A stretch of 64,000 bases of DNA, taken from the NCBI GenBank assembly GCA_023525715.1, contig CM042009.1, positions 132,318,711 to 132,382,710 on the forward strand. The letters run 5' to 3'. The position numbers and the translations under genes were made by a program. Under the pieces are notes generated by a model. It was not told the origin of the DNA and ran no database searches. It saw nothing but the letters and a program-made list of their open reading frames with translations. The DNA is from Cichorium intybus (taxonomy: Eukaryota; Streptophyta; Magnoliopsida; Asterales; Asteraceae). This document shows positions 29,178 through 44,063 of this stretch, piece after piece. The first letter of the stretch is position 1. Each line of letters opens with the position of its first letter.

Positions 29178-31590
29178 GGAACACCCCTCATATAATTCAA
29201 AATAATGAGTTAAAACATTTTAATATGATTCTTTAATGTTGGAAAACTATAGAATTTAGGTCCCAAAATCAAGTTTCTCAAACCATGTTTAAAAGTTGGA
29301 ATATGAGGGTATAAAATACAATATCAAACCACGAGTCCAAGGAAACCACTATATAAATATGTCATTCAAAAATATCAAAATTCAAGCTCCTAAACATCTA
29401 TGTCTTCATTTGTGAGTACATTTTAAAGTAATATACTTAGGTTGTGAATCCTAGTAAGTGAACCTAGAGGTAGACCCCTGAATAGAATTGGATAATGGCA
29501 ATAAACTAACTCCAAGTTCAAACTCCAAAAATATTTTAAAAACATTTGAAAATGTATTATAGGTGTGGATAAGAAGAATTTGAATCATTATTTCAAAATC
29601 AAACCAAAATTATACAATGCAATGCACATTCTTCTATAATCCTAACCCAAATTCTCTACTCTTAATAAAAGCACCTCTCATTATAATGTCTTGATGGTTA
29701 ATTGAAAAAATTGGGTAGTAGCAGCACACCCCCAAACCCGTTGTTGACTCATTTATCATTTCTTTTCCGAAACTCAAATAGAAAACTCTCCCCATTGAAT
29801 AGCACTTGGACACAATCAAGTCCATCGCTAAGCATTTTTCTTTGATAGTCACAAAGACGAAAAATAATCATAAAAAGAAAACAGGAATGGTTGCCAAATA
29901 GTGCACGGGACACACTCAAGTCCACCTATCCTACATGATATGCAAATATACGATGCTTAAACAAGTTCAAGTAGAACAAATGAAAACAAATGCAAATATG
30001 TTCCATGAATGTATTGAGATAGTTAATATAGTCACATAAGATTCAAGAGTACTAAGATATACTTTTAAACCAGTTATAACTAAAGCAGGGTTGCACAGAC
30101 ATGTACTCTTGGCATTTGCTCACCTCAAGTTGTAGAGCAAACATAGTTCAATTACTACGTAGTTAAAGTACTTTGTTGTCACCTAAAAGTACAAAAAGTT
30201 TAGCCATAAGTCATGTATATACTCATTAAGTCCTCCATTAAGTTCTTAATATTGACTGTCTTATTTTCATCCACTTATATCATCAATAACATATGCGAAA
30301 ACTATACATGATTTGGACCTTGTATGAAAAAGTTACAAAAAATGGTGTTTGAACAACTATTCAACCACTTGGACGAGTGGACTATCAAATGGAATCCACT
30401 GACTTATGCCAGAAAAACTGGACATTTCTGATGAGTAAAAACATTTTACAATTAATTTTGTGTCGTAAATTCATATCGAAATCATTCCTAGGATTAATTC
30501 TTTCAGTTCTAGTGCCTTGGATTGATCCATTAAAATCCAAAAAGATATGTATAAACTTTTAAAAACATAACTACATAAGAATTTAAGACACATTCATGAT
30601 GATCTAGAGATTTTAAACAACACAAACATGATTAAGTTTTACAAACTTGATATAAGCATCAAAAGAACATTGACACCTTTAATAACAGTATATCATCATC
30701 AAATTTACTTTAAGTTGGCTTAATAAATTTATTGATATAACGATGAGTTTTAATGAACCAAAAGCTAAATCAAGTTATTGTGAAAACTAGAAAACACTAT
30801 TAAAAGTGGGTGTTGGCTTGAAAATTCTCAAATGTTTAAAATAGGAAGTCACAAATAAATGATAGATTTCTTATAACAAATTTAGTTTAGAAACATCAAA
30901 ATAAGTTTAGAACTAACATAAGTGCCATGAGAAATGTTAAAAAATCGAATGCTGCCATTGTTGGAACTCCAAAACTCGAAAGCTCGGTTTAGTTCAAAAT
31001 TTGACCATAGATGATAAAAATGAGCATAACCTAGCATTCTAATCAACAAAAATAACTTAAAACCTAAATCATACTTATATAGCAAGTTTTATTTTCTGAT
31101 TTGGAGTTTTCCCAAACCCTAGGTTGAACTTAAGAGAAGAACAACATAAAGTTGTACATCTTAGATTCCTTAAGCTCAAATCTAATGCTAAAACTTCAAT
31201 TGCTACTTTAAATCTCTTCCAAAAGCTTCAACAGGCCACTAGAATACCCTTTCCCTCTCAAGACATCATTGGTGTATAGTTCTTATATATTTGGCCTAAT
31301 GACTACTAAACCCCTTTACCCGGCACTTTAACCATTTAGTCCTTAATGAACTTCACATGTCAAACCATAATTGATTCTTCTCACATTAGTCCCTAAGAAA
31401 AATATTCTTCACATTTAAGTAAAATAACTAAGTAGAATGAGGTCAGATCTAACTTTGTCACATTTAGTCCATGCAAAATAAAATGTCCTAAAAGAACCTC
31501 AACTTGACTTCATAAGTTAGGAATCCATTTTTTTAACCTTTGAGTGATTAATTCTTAATAATGGAACTAAATAAGCAATAACATATTTTT
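29178..31590 (-). mobile_element. Ty3/gypsy 5' LTR remnant
   Basis: Starts GGAACACCCCTCAT (a mutated TGTAACACCCC) next to the primer site. Likeness to the other LTR runs to about 31580, where it fades, so the transcriptional 5' end appears lost. No gene lies inside. The frames at 29634-29852, 30377-30562 and 30882-31085 have no recognisable homology. Confidence 0.6.
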
Positions 31591-32655
31591 AGGAATCCGC
31601 TTACAATGTACATGCATGTATCGGATTATGAAAAAACTCACTTCTTTTTTGTTTTGAATATTTTTTGAACTTATAATTTATCAAAAAAGAAAACAAATTC
31701 ATCAAAATTCCTAATTTTTGTCCTCTTTCAGTAGATATCCATATCAATACAAAAAGTGAACTTTTTTTCTTCAAAATTTACTTTGTATTCTCAATTTGAA
31801 TCAGTCTACATTCACATTGTGAATCTAAAGTATATTGATACTTTTATAAATGGAAATTTATATCTGTGTGGTCATTAAACTTATTTATCAACAATTATTG
31901 AATATGCAATAATAACTCATGTGAATCCGATTAAATTTACATATAAATTCAAGTGATCATTCAATAAAAACTCACTTGTAAATGCAAGTAATTCACTTAT
32001 TTTTTTTATCATTTCAATGATCATTCAATAAAAACTCATGTGAATTCAAAGAAATTCTCACATTCATTTATGAATCTAGTTAAATTCACATGTAAATTCA
32101 AATGAATTCGCTTATGTTTTCTATATTTCAATTGATTTTTAATATTAATATCTATTTTTTCTTCGTGGTGTATTTATTGAATTTTAGATTCATATAAAAA
32201 ATTATTTATTGTAAATGTCAACCAATCTTTAAATGAGTTTAATTCCACCGTCATTTTTTTGAATTCGAGTATGATTAGTGCCATCATTTCTACAATTGGG
32301 GTAGGCATAACGTCAAATGTTAACTATAATGGAGCTCAAATAAGCGATAAAATCTGAGATTCAGCAAAGGAAAACAAGTTAACTGTAATGGAGCTCTAAT
32401 CATCATTAAATATTAGGATTTTATGAGTTTCCCAGTCCACATTGCGACTTTCCTGCTATGTAAGGGTATAGGGAAGGGGCATGCCTTTTCATTGATATGT
32501 TAAGACACCATAGTTCGTCACAAACCCTTCACTTAGTCAAACATTTTATGCCTTGGGCAAAATTTGATAACGGATCACTCTTGGAGAGTGCTTACCATGA
32601 TCTCCTTTACCACCAACTAGGCCATTAGGTGACGGTTAAAGATTGGCAAAACTCA
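31591..32655. other. AT-rich stretch, nothing recognised
   Basis: Contains loose repeats with 'tcattcaataaaaactca' (31957 and 32020) and 'taactgtaatggagctc' (about 32320 and 32380). No coding likeness. Confidence 0.45.
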
Positions 32656-33010
32656 TTAGCTTAATTCTCTTTACAAGAAAACATAATGATTTCTAAACCC
32701 TAAAAAATCCTATCAATAGCCTAGGAAGATTACTTCATCGCCCTTGATGGGAAAGTTGTTTCGATTGTCCTTAGGGCATAGAATGAAACACCTGGAACCA
32801 AACACATGAAAGAATTTAACATTAGGTTATGTCCGTTAACAATCTCCTAAGGTGTAATATTAAAAAAAGGGTTGATGTAGGATTGATTCTAAGTAAAAGA
32901 AGTTGTGGAAATCGCATCTACCTAGAAGTAGGTTGCAAGGTTTTCAAAGTTGAGTGCTGGTCGAGCAGCTTCCTCCAATATGAGATTGAGTGATTGGAAT
33001 TTCTGTTGTA
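32656..33010 (-). pseudogene. Scrap of a Ty1/copia integrase C-terminal region
   Basis: On the minus strand 33010-32656 reads LEEAARPALNFENLATYF, then EIVNGHNLMLNSFMCL, then GSRCFILCPKDNRNNFPIKG and GDEVIFLGY. Stops and one frame change interrupt it. These follow the copia end-of-integrase wording (YEI-NGRKPNVKFFHVFGSRCFI and ADEAIFLGYS types). No neighbouring domains were found. Confidence 0.7.
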
Positions 33011-33182
33011 TACTCATACTATTTATGAAAACAATACAAAACTGATTAGAATGGAATTTATAATTCATTCAATTAAATCTGTTAACCTAACACAATTGAT
33101 TAATTTGAATGCTAGTGGGTGTGGAAATAAAAACAATATAAGCATCCTATAACTTTGACTTCTCCAATCACAAACCATTCAT

Positions 33183-33189
<7 letters not shown>

Positions 33190-33267
<78 letters not shown>
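33190..33267. repeat. (AT)n microsatellite
   Basis: About 78 bp, preceded by a short (TG)n run. Confidence 0.97.
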
Positions 33268-33269
<2 letters not shown>

Positions 33270-34975
33270 CTATTATGAGCTAAACTATCATCTTGGTTGT
33301 GGGCAGGGAGGCTTTTTATTATCTTTTTTTGTGATCACATTGACTTATTTTTTTTTTCTTCTTATTATATAATTTGATGATTTAAGTTGGTTTAAAAATG
33401 ATAATTAAGTTAGGTGTTGATAAAACTCTTTATTTTTCTACAGACCTGGTTTTTGCTATTTTTACCATGAAGAATATGATTATTTTAAAGAAAATGCTTA
33501 AAAAAGTTTAGTGTAGTGTTATAATCATGTTTTATATAAGGCTGTTGATGAGATTTTATTTAGATCACATTAAGCAATTCATTCTTGATTATATCATTCA
33601 TTTATATATTTTTGACCAAAATATGTTTGAACCAACTTTTATGTATTTATTTATGATTATGTCATTCATTTATATGTTTTAGCCAAAAATATGTTTAGAT
33701 CGGCTTAATCATAAATCATTATAAATGATTATATATCAATCAAACATAATGATTAGAGGTATATATTCATTTATTATTATTTAATTTTAGATGATTAAAG
33801 CTATAGGGTATTGTTTTTCATATGAATTTTCTATTATGCGCTATTCATTTATGATTATAGATATATTCTGTTTAGGTTAATGTCGTTGATGATTTAGCTT
33901 AAGCACACAATGATGACATAAACACTCTCTAATAACTCAAGAAAACTAAAAAAATCAATATTAAAGAATAAAAATGTATACAAATTTATAACATTTGATG
34001 TGTATCTCGGAATAAATAAATTAAACTTTGCTATTTTGTTATATTTATATATTTTTAATTGAATTCATTTATAATTTAGGGTCTCCGATTAATCCCCGAC
34101 TAATTCCCGATTAATCCATTAACCTCACTCGACCGCTAAGCTACCGTCAAGCGATTTTTACAACCTTGGCTATTATTTAATCTTATATGATTAAAGCTAA
34201 CATAATGTTTGCTATTGTTTTCTAGAAGCCAATTACAAATTATTTGTGGTTGCAATTTGAGTCAAAATGAAGAAAAGGAGATTGTGATTGATTCAATAAA
34301 AGAGCTCACATCGTAATGGGTTTTGCAACTTTCTTTTCTTTGAATTAGTTTAATCATTATTGATTATAATCATTGTATAAATTTTCATTTTTCTCCAAAA
34401 TTCGTTAATCATTTATGAATATAAATGGTGTATGTGAATATGTAATATGATTTGTATAGTTTTCTTCATTAGGAATGCTTTAATAATTTATCAATATAAC
34501 TCTCTAAATGTATGAGCCTAGTATTGAAATATTCATTTATGCATATAACTATATAAATATATGAACACAGTCTTAACATATTCATTTATGAATATAATAG
34601 TTGTTGATATAACAAAAGTAGAAAAATTACCAAATTATTCATTTGTCGTCGTTAGTGTATTCATGGATGATTAAAAGTTTTTTTTATTCATTTATGAATA
34701 CTGTTGATTTTTAAATTTGGAAATAAAATTCATATAAAAATGTTTTTTATCATTCATTAATTAAAAAAGAAAAAATTGATTAATTCCTTTTTTAGGTAAG
34801 TATAAATCAAATCCTTAAATTTTAGGGAATTATAATTTTATTAAGTTTTATTTTAATTTATTTAAAAAATACAATTACTAATATATCATTATATATTGAT
34901 TGACTTAGATTCATTCTCACGTTCTCAACTTTTTAGTCGTTCTTATTTTTACCTCTCTCTCTTTCTGTGTGTGTG

Positions 34976-34980
<5 letters not shown>
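33268..34980. other. AT-rich stretch, nothing recognised
   Basis: Repeated short phrases with 'attcatttatgaatat' and 'attcatttatgatta' recur about every 50-100 bp (33590-34700). No gene was seen on either strand. Confidence 0.45.

Positions 34981-35071
<91 letters not shown>
34981..35071. repeat. (AT)n microsatellite
   Basis: About 91 bp, preceded by (TG)n. Confidence 0.97.
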
Positions 35072-35073
<2 letters not shown>

Positions 35074-35406
35074 TTCAAATGTGACGGGTGAAATTTTGTG
35101 AGACGCGGAGACCCAATCCTACCCACTTATTTTGCAAATTAAATAATAATAAAATGTAAAATAGGCAAAAATAAATAAAATATTACACATATAATGTAAT
35201 ATTCTACTAGAATATGAAAAAAAGTTAATTTTTTGATTTATTATTTTTATTTTTATTTTTTTAATAAAAAATGACAAAAATAATAAATAAATATATATTT
35301 TTTAATTTTTTTCATTTATTTAATTTTTTTACACCCAAAATAAATGACAAAGAATGCGTTTCCATATCTCACAAATCTTACCCGTCTCGTATGTACCTAA
35401 ACCTAC

Positions 35407-35613
<207 letters not shown>

Positions 35614-35947
35614 TAGAGATATGCCTCTATCTTGCACCATATTCATTTGAAACTCCCAACTCTTATCTTATACAACTTAAATATTCATTTCTACTTGCAA
35701 CACTTCATCTTATGCTAATTAATTTTGTTTGGTCCACATTTGATTACTCAAAATTGCTTCTCTTCTAATTTTTTTTGTCTTGAGTATATGCATGCGAGCT
35801 CTAGCATATCCTAGATTTATCTTGTTTTGGCTATACATAGTTATAAAGTGGTAAGAACTCCAACTATGTTGTAAGTATATTTTTTGTTTTGCATATATAT
35901 AGTTTTAAATTTGTGAGAATTTTACAACATTGTAGTTTTATCGATGC

Positions 35948-36203
<256 letters not shown>

Positions 36204-36284
36204 GTGTGTGTGTGTATGTATATGGGTGTCTAATGGCCGAGATTATTTCATACGCTCCTAACCAAAATTATTCTTCTTATTTCA

Positions 36285-37095
<811 letters not shown>

Positions 37096-38439
37096 TTAAA
37101 TGTAATAAACAAAATACTACTGAGTAATTTGTTTATCAGATGAACTTTCATATCTCCTATTGCATTGTCGTATTTTTAAACATCATCCAAATTATAAAAA
37201 TGATATTGAAATTCAATGTAACTTAAATGTCATAATTGTGAAAATAAGTGGGTAAATTATACAAAAGGTATTGTGGTTTCTTAAAATTTCAATTTAACGA
37301 CTATAATATATTTTTTTCATTTTAACCACAACTCTAAAAATTCATTTGAATAAATTTTCCTTTTTTGATAAAGGTCATTGTCCTTCAATTATATTCATTT
37401 GAAACTATAATAACTTTTTAAATGTATTTTGATAATGATTGCTAATTTTTTATTAACAATAGATAATTATTTAAATTTCCAACTTATGCTAATTAATTTG
37501 TATTTATGGTACAATTCCAACGCTTTGACTTCCAAACTATTTATGTATTAACTAATAAAACTTTTAAAATAATGATACATTTAAATGTGAGCAATTTTAG
37601 CAAATAAGCATAACATCACTAAAAATCAATGCCAACATGTTCAAAATATATCCAAAATCTAGACTAATCTAAGTTTGATTATTTGAAGACAATATCAAGG
37701 TTAGTTAACGCATGATTCTATCGATGTTTTATGTTTCATGTTTTTTTGTAAATAAATAAACAAATATTGAAAAGGGAAATCAAAAAAGGAGATAATCATG
37801 ATAATCTTGGTGATTATGTTCTTTTCCTTTTTCCCTTAACGTTATACATTACTATATATAAATATTATTTATGAAGGATACATATTCATTGAAATAAAAG
37901 AAATTCAACGAAGGAATAGTACCAATATATGTTACAGAATGTTCTGCGTTCAATGACAGATAAATATAATCAGAATAAGTCTACTGATTTTGTAAATCTT
38001 TCATTTAGCTTAAAATTATCTTCTTTAATGATTAAAAAGAATCTCAAATGAACAAATTTTAATTCCTATTTATATATCAATACCATATGATTGTTAGTAA
38101 ATAGATCATGATACATATCTACTACCTTTATATTTTCATAAATCAATATAACTTTTCAAAATGAAGAACCATATGAAGAAATACAAAGTTCTTTTTAAGA
38201 ATAAGTTTTATATCATTAAGAATTTCAATATAGTTGAATCGAGTGTGAAAATAATAATTGCAATATGACGTTGTTTGGGAATGTCGATCCTGGTGAGGAA
38301 ACGTTGATACAATATACTCAAATAAGCATTGCCAAAATTATACATCAATATTAGAAAGCTTTTATATCAATTTTTTAAATTTTTATAAGAAATATTATTT
38401 TATACTTATGATACTTACTAATCTATCTTCAAAACTTTA
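37096..38439. other. AT-rich stretch, nothing recognised
   Basis: No gene, RNA or mobile-element end was recognised. Confidence 0.45.
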
Positions 38440-38457
38440 CATTTGTCAATGTTATTT
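38440..38457. repeat. SINE target-site duplication (left), 18 bp
   Basis: CATTTGTCAATGTTATTT, identical to 38682-38699. Confidence 0.95.
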
Positions 38458-38681
38458 TTTTTTTTGGAACCAGCGAATAGATATGGTTTCACCTGAGGGT
38501 AATCAGCCCCGCAACCCAGGGCGGTTGGCGATTACCTAAGGCGCAAAGGCCTTTCCACTCCACCTAATTCGCCTTCCAGGAAAATTCCCCACATGGTGTT
38601 AGTCGGAGTCGAACTCCAGACCTTCCACCACATGGGTATATAACCCGGATGCATCCACCCAGCTAGGCTGGGCTTCACTTG
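38458..38681 (-). mobile_element. tRNA-derived SINE, 224 bp
   Basis: On the minus strand the 5' end starts near CAAGTGAAGCCCAGCC. It carries an RNA polymerase III A box (TAGCTGGGTGG), then a B box (GGAGTTCGACTCC), and ends in a run of A (the T run at 38458-38466 on plus). A perfect 18-bp duplication flanks it. These are the hallmarks of a SINE mobilised by LINE machinery. The preserved boxes and perfect duplication suggest a fairly recent insertion. The minus-strand frame 38599-38898 runs through it and is not a gene. Confidence 0.95.
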
Positions 38682-38699
38682 CATTTGTCAATGTTATTT
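38682..38699. repeat. SINE target-site duplication (right), 18 bp
   Basis: Identical to 38440-38457. Confidence 0.95.
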
Positions 38700-38743
38700 C
38701 ACTATACAATTTGATTACTGCACAGCGCACGAGTATACGGATA

Positions 38744-39292
<549 letters not shown>

Positions 39293-39306
39293 TTTATATT
39301 ATATAT
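39293..39306 (+). promoter_or_regulatory. Probable TATA box of the BLH1-like gene
   Basis: TTTATATTATATAT is followed by a pyrimidine-rich stretch (CCCCCTCTCTCCTCTC), a usual arrangement around plant transcription starts. The start is expected near 39330. Confidence 0.5.
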
Positions 39307-39451
39307 TCCTACTCATACTCATACCCCCTCTCTCCTCTCTCTCTCTCACACCTGAAAACACAGTTGAAAACACACACAACCATCTACATCTTTGGGATTG
39401 CTTTCTCTTTCTCTCTCTAAAAGTTGTCTTTGTGTCGAGAGTGAGCAGGTG

Positions 39452-39493
39452 ATGATATTCATCAAAGCAAAGGAAAGCTGCTGCAACAAATGA
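39452..39493 (+). CDS. Upstream open frame of 13 codons in the leader
   Basis: ATGATATTC...AACAAATGA encodes MIFIKAKESCCNK. It lies in the presumed first leader exon, so ribosomes would meet it before the main start. Conservation is unknown. It could reduce translation of the main frame or be neutral. Confidence 0.3.
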   Translation: MIFIKAKESCCNK

Positions 39494-39809
39494 TTTGAAA
39501 AAGGAAGGTCAAATCAAACCGGCCTTGAATTCTTTCTTTCATTCCATTCCATTCCATTCCCAGCAGCTTTTTAGTGAGAAAAAGAGAGAAAAACTCATAT
39601 TCAAGAAACAATTCAACAGGTACATATATATCCATCTCTATCTGATTAACAAAATCAAACTTTCAACTTTTGTTTTGCTGTTGACGATGAATGCTATGAT
39701 ATGACTTCTCTGTCTGTGCTTCAAAAGTTCAGGCATTTCATCCATTCATCCCTTCTTTATGGATAATATTATTTTATAAAATAAAAATTACATTAAAATG
39801 ATAGCCGTC

Positions 39810-39812
<3 letters not shown>

Positions 39813-39841
<29 letters not shown>
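39813..39841. repeat. (CT)n microsatellite in leader
   Basis: A CT run of about 29 bp. Confidence 0.9.
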
Positions 39842-39842
<1 letters not shown>

Positions 39843-40128
39843 ACAAGTGCAAAGAGAGAGAGTGAGTTCGATGACAAAGTTCTCTCTATATGTATAGACA
39901 TATATACATGTGGGTGTCTATATTTCATCCTCTCTCTCTCTCTCTCTCTATCTCTCACATAAAGTCTGCGAGTGTCACTGTAAAACTTATTCTTGTAAAT
40001 TAATCTCCGCCTGCAGCTGTTGGATGACGATGATGATTATGAAGCAACACGTGCGAAGTCATCATATCTCCATCACTACCCTCTCTTCAGGTACCTCCCA
40101 AATCCAATCATATTACCATAACATCATC

Positions 40129-40132
40129 TCTC

Positions 40133-40174
<42 letters not shown>
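40129..40174. repeat. (CT)n microsatellite in leader
   Basis: A CT run of about 45 bp with one G, probably within the leader intron. Confidence 0.9.
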
Positions 40175-40176
<2 letters not shown>

Positions 40177-40454
40177 GGCAGCTTCTAAATTTGCGTATTG
40201 ATGATCGCTCAATCATTCTTGACTGGAATTCGCAGGTTTTCTTTGAACAAAATTCCTCAGAATTCAAGCAGATCTTCTCCAGTTTTGTTTTACAGTTGCG
40301 TATGGGTTGAAAAAACCAGGTAAAAACATAACTTTTTCTTGGAAATTCTTTATTTATCATCGACAAACCATATACAAACAACTGTCCTTTATACCATAAC
40401 CAGGAATATTTACTTACAGATCGAACAATCCACACAAAACATACAAAAACATCG

Positions 40455-42939
40455 ATGGCGACATACTACAATGGAAATTCAGAAATTCAAGGTGGAGACG
40501 GGTTACAGACACTAGTTTTAATGAATCCTGGATACGTTTACTATTCAGACGCACAACAATCACAACCGCAACCTGGAAACTTTGTGTTTCTTGATTCCAA
40601 CCATCCTGGAAATAATCAGGTCAATAATCATAATCACAACCACCACATGTCTCAGACTCCGCCACCACAACCACCACCCTCCGGCCAGACCCAACAATTT
40701 GTCGGCATACCACTTTCAGCATCACCACCATCATCTGTCCATTCACAACATGATGTCTCTTCACTTCACGCTTTCATCCCACGAGCCCAGTACATGTATA
40801 ATCCGGTGGAGATGGTGGCGGCACCACCGCGTGAAGTCACACCGTTTCAACAAGGTTTGTCTTTGACTTTATCATCTCAGCAATCGAGGTACGCATCTCA
40901 GGCCGCCAGAGTATCTTCCATTTCTCCCACCGGTGAAGACGGTCATCGGGCAGCTGTTAACGGTGGCGGTGGTGGTGGTGGTGGTGGATCCACGTCATCA
41001 GCATCCGGGATTTCAAACAATGGTATGCATAACATGCTGTTGAATTCAAAGTATTTGAAGGCAACCCAAGAGATTCTTGAAGAAGTTGTGAACGTTGGTA
41101 AAGGAGTGTTAAAGAACTCTGATCAGTTAACTAAGAGTCTCAAGTCTCCGGTGATCGGAGATGGTGGATCACAGTCTCCGGTCACCGGAGAAGGAGGTAG
41201 AGAGGAAACTGGTAGTAAATCCGGTGGTGGTGCTGAACTAACTACAGCCGAAAGACAAGAAATTCAAATGAAGAAAGCAAAGCTTGTTAACATGCTCGAT
41301 GAGGTAATTAATTAACTATCCAATAATTATAGTATAACCTAAACCGTTACATTTTCATTGAAAACTAATCTTTTTTTTGTTTAAATTTGTGGGTTTTGAA
41401 GGTGGAACAAAGATACCGACAATATCACCACCAAATGCAAATTGTAATTTCTTGGTTTGAGCAAGCGGCTGGAATAGGGTCCGCAAGGACTTACACTGCA
41501 CTAGCGTTACAGACGATTTCAAAGCAATTTAGATGCTTAAAAGATGCGATTATGGGACAGATTAAGGCGGCTAGCCGGAGCTTAGGGGAGGAAGACAGTT
41601 TAGGTGGCGGCGGTGGCGGTGGTGGGAAGGCTGAGGGCGGTGGTTCAAGGCTGAAATTTGTAGATAATCAACTCCGGCAACAAAGAGCTTTGCAACAATT
41701 GGGAATGATCCAACACAATGCTTGGAGACCCCAAAGAGGGTTGCCTGAACGTTCGGTTTCTGTTCTTCGTGCTTGGTTATTCGAACATTTTCTTCACCCG
41801 TAAGAACTAAAAAAAATCAAATTTTTTTCAAGATTCTTGAATTTTAGTGATGGGTTTTTGATGGGTTATTCGATTTTGATTCAGTTATCCCAAGGATTCA
41901 GACAAACATATGCTTGCGAAACAAACCGGTCTTACAAGAAGTCAGGTAAATTTTCCTGGATTTATATATATTTTTTCCCTTTCATTTTTTCTTTCGACGG
42001 TTAAAGTCGAAATTGGCCAACCAACTATTTTCATTTTTCAAGAATATTGGTCAGTAAACTTTTTTGTAAGTAAAAAAATTTTCCATTTTATAAAAAACTT
42101 TTTGTCCTTTTTATACCATAATGGTAAAAAGAGGACAGTCAATTTCAACTTATTACTCTTTGTTTTGAATTTTATTAATTTCTTTTTAATTGTAGGTTTC
42201 AAATTGGTTTATAAATGCACGAGTGAGGCTATGGAAGCCAATGGTGGAAGAAATGTATTTAGAAGAAATCAAAGAACAAGAACAAAACGGAACCGAAGAA
42301 CACAAAACAAATAAAAACGAACAAAACGAAGACAATTCATCATCCAAACAAGAAAAAAGTCTTTCACCCGAAACCTCAAACCGCGGATTCCATTCCACCA
42401 AACAAGAGAATCCCAATTCCTTCAATCCACCACCACCAATGGCGGTCTCCACCGCCATCTCAACCTCTCCAACCACCACCCGAATCAACTTCCAAAACCC
42501 ATCCGGATTCAGCCTCATCGGGTCCTTAGAAATGGACGGAATCACACAATTCAGCCCCAAGAAACCAAGAAACAACGACCGGAATCAGAATCAGAATCAA
42601 GATTCCGGTTTCACACTGACCGGTGGCAATCCAACAGACTTCATGGGCGGACTCGGTGGTTACCCGATTGGTGAAATCGGACGGTTCACAACCGATCAAT
42701 TCCAACAACAATATTCAGGAAACACGGTCTCTTTGACTTTAGGTCTCCCACACTGTGAAAATTTATCAATTTCGGGTACCCACCAAAGTTTCCTCCCTAA
42801 CCAAAACATCCAACTTGGCCGAGGGGCAGAATTGGAAGAAAACGAATTTGGCGCCATAAATCCATCATCTTATGAATCCATCAACATTCAAACCCGTAAA
42901 AGGTTCGCTGCACAACCTTTACCAGATTTTGTTGCTTGA
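40455..42939 (+). CDS. BLH1: BEL1-like homeodomain protein (BLH1 type), TALE transcription factor
   Basis: Four coding exons: 40455-41303, 41402-41799, 41885-41945 and 42196-42939. All introns are GT-AG, and together they give 683 residues, close to Arabidopsis BLH1. The start ATG opens MATYYNGNSEIQGG...LQTLVLMNP, the BLH1-like N terminus. Residues 134-139 (GLSLTL) form the N-terminal ZIBEL motif. The SKY/BELL (POX) region, which binds KNOX partners, runs from about 194 to 340 (LLNSKYLKATQEILEEVV; LVNMLDEVEQRYRQYHHQM across intron 1). The TALE homeodomain lies at about 392-454, with the extra loop residues PYP (416-418) and recognition helix WFINARVRLW. VSLTLGL (614-620) is the C-terminal ZIBEL motif, and the protein ends in RKRFAAQPLPDFVA. 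Gly runs (170-178, 351-358) and His/Asn- and Pro-rich stretches are low complexity. Family knowledge: BELL proteins pair with KNOX proteins in the nucleus to control meristems and organ patterning. The frame is intact. Confidence 0.95.
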
Positions 42940-43150
42940 TCAACAAGCAACACCATTGAAACCAAGAAATCAAGAAATAAGAATCAAGATTTACCCTAGA
43001 GCATAGATCTATACTTTGATGAAGAACAAGAACGATTAAGAGTTCTTTATAGATACAGATTAGGTTTTTCATTGAGGGTTGTATATTAATTTTGTATCCG
43101 CAGATGCATAGATGGATTGGCAAAATATTGTATTTATGTAAAAGTAAAAA
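42940..43150 (+). other. Probable 3' UTR of the BLH1-like gene
   Basis: Follows the stop codon at 42937-42939. A T-rich stretch with TTTTGTATCC and TGTATTTATGTA near 43090-43140 could direct polyadenylation. The end is approximate. Confidence 0.4.
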
Positions 43151-44063
43151 ACTAGTTCTATATATATTTTGATTGGGGGGTATACAAAAAGCAATATTTA
43201 TTATTATAATAAAAAGTTTTTCGCAATTTTCTTGTGGGTGGGTACCTATGGTAATAAAGGGCATTAAAGAAACAGGACAATAACAATAATGACAGACCAA
43301 ATTTCAAAATGTTTCCTACAAGTTCCGTGTATAAAATGGTCCTTGTAATTAATATTAGGGCCAATAAGTGGTTAAGAAAGAAGTTTTTTTAGGTTACTTT
43401 CTCTATCGGGTTGATGATTGTTTGGTACTCTTGTGCTTAATGCATTAAATTATTTAAAAGTGGCCGCCTTCAACTGTCACATATAATGTAGTGATATAAC
43501 ATAATTTCACTAGACAAAAAAAATTAAAAGCATATAGTAATATAGTAATATAGCAATATAGCATACCTGTTTAATGGTAGACTTTCTTGGTAAAGTGCAT
43601 CAGGAACTGAAAAAAGAAAAAAGTAGTATTTATTGGTCTCTATCAATAAGTGAGTTTATAATTATTAATATGAAGGTTCATAATCTGAATGTGTGTGTGT
43701 GTAAATATTCTGTACAGATTCTGAATTTTGCAGAAGGGTAGTAAAGGAAAAGGACCCTCTAATTATTAGAAAATAAAAAAATGACAAAAGGGTATGGCCC
43801 AAAGATTCTAAGTGATAATCCAATTTGAAACATATTCACTATAAAACACAAACAGTGAAAAGAATGCACAAAGCATTTGGACAAATACCGCATATATCTC
43901 AAAGATAGACATTTTGGAGAAAGTCATGGTAATGAAAATGAGTGCATGTTGCTTTCTTTAGTTATCATGGGAAAAAAAAAGAAGATAAAATAAAGTAGAA
44001 TATTTTATGCAACAACAATAATACGATACAGGATAAGGGAAGGTAAGATGTAGGTTGTCTGTA
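43151..44063. other. Intergenic, nothing recognised
   Basis: AT-rich spacer between the two convergent genes. No coding likeness. Confidence 0.5.

Larger units (their letters stand above)
39330..40454 (+). other. Long 5' leader of the BLH1-like gene, probably spliced
   Basis: About 1.1 kb separates the probable TATA box from the start codon. Splice-site-like sequences suggest one or two leader introns: a donor at CAACAG|GTACAT (39620) with an acceptor at TTCGCAG (ends 40235), and a donor at CCAG|GTAAAA (40320) with an acceptor ending at 40403 or 40419. (CT)n tracts lie at 39813-39841, about 39931-39956 and about 40129-40174. A 13-codon upstream frame (39452-39493) lies before the first donor. 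Related BEL1-like genes often have leader introns; the exact structure here is inference. Confidence 0.5.

Noticed and set aside
40582..40866. 94-residue frame overlapping exon 1 of the BLH1-like gene
   Set aside because: It is a shadow in another frame. The main frame holds all recognised domains.
42186..42575. Minus-strand frame opposite BLH1 exon 4
   Set aside because: Antisense shadow with no domain.
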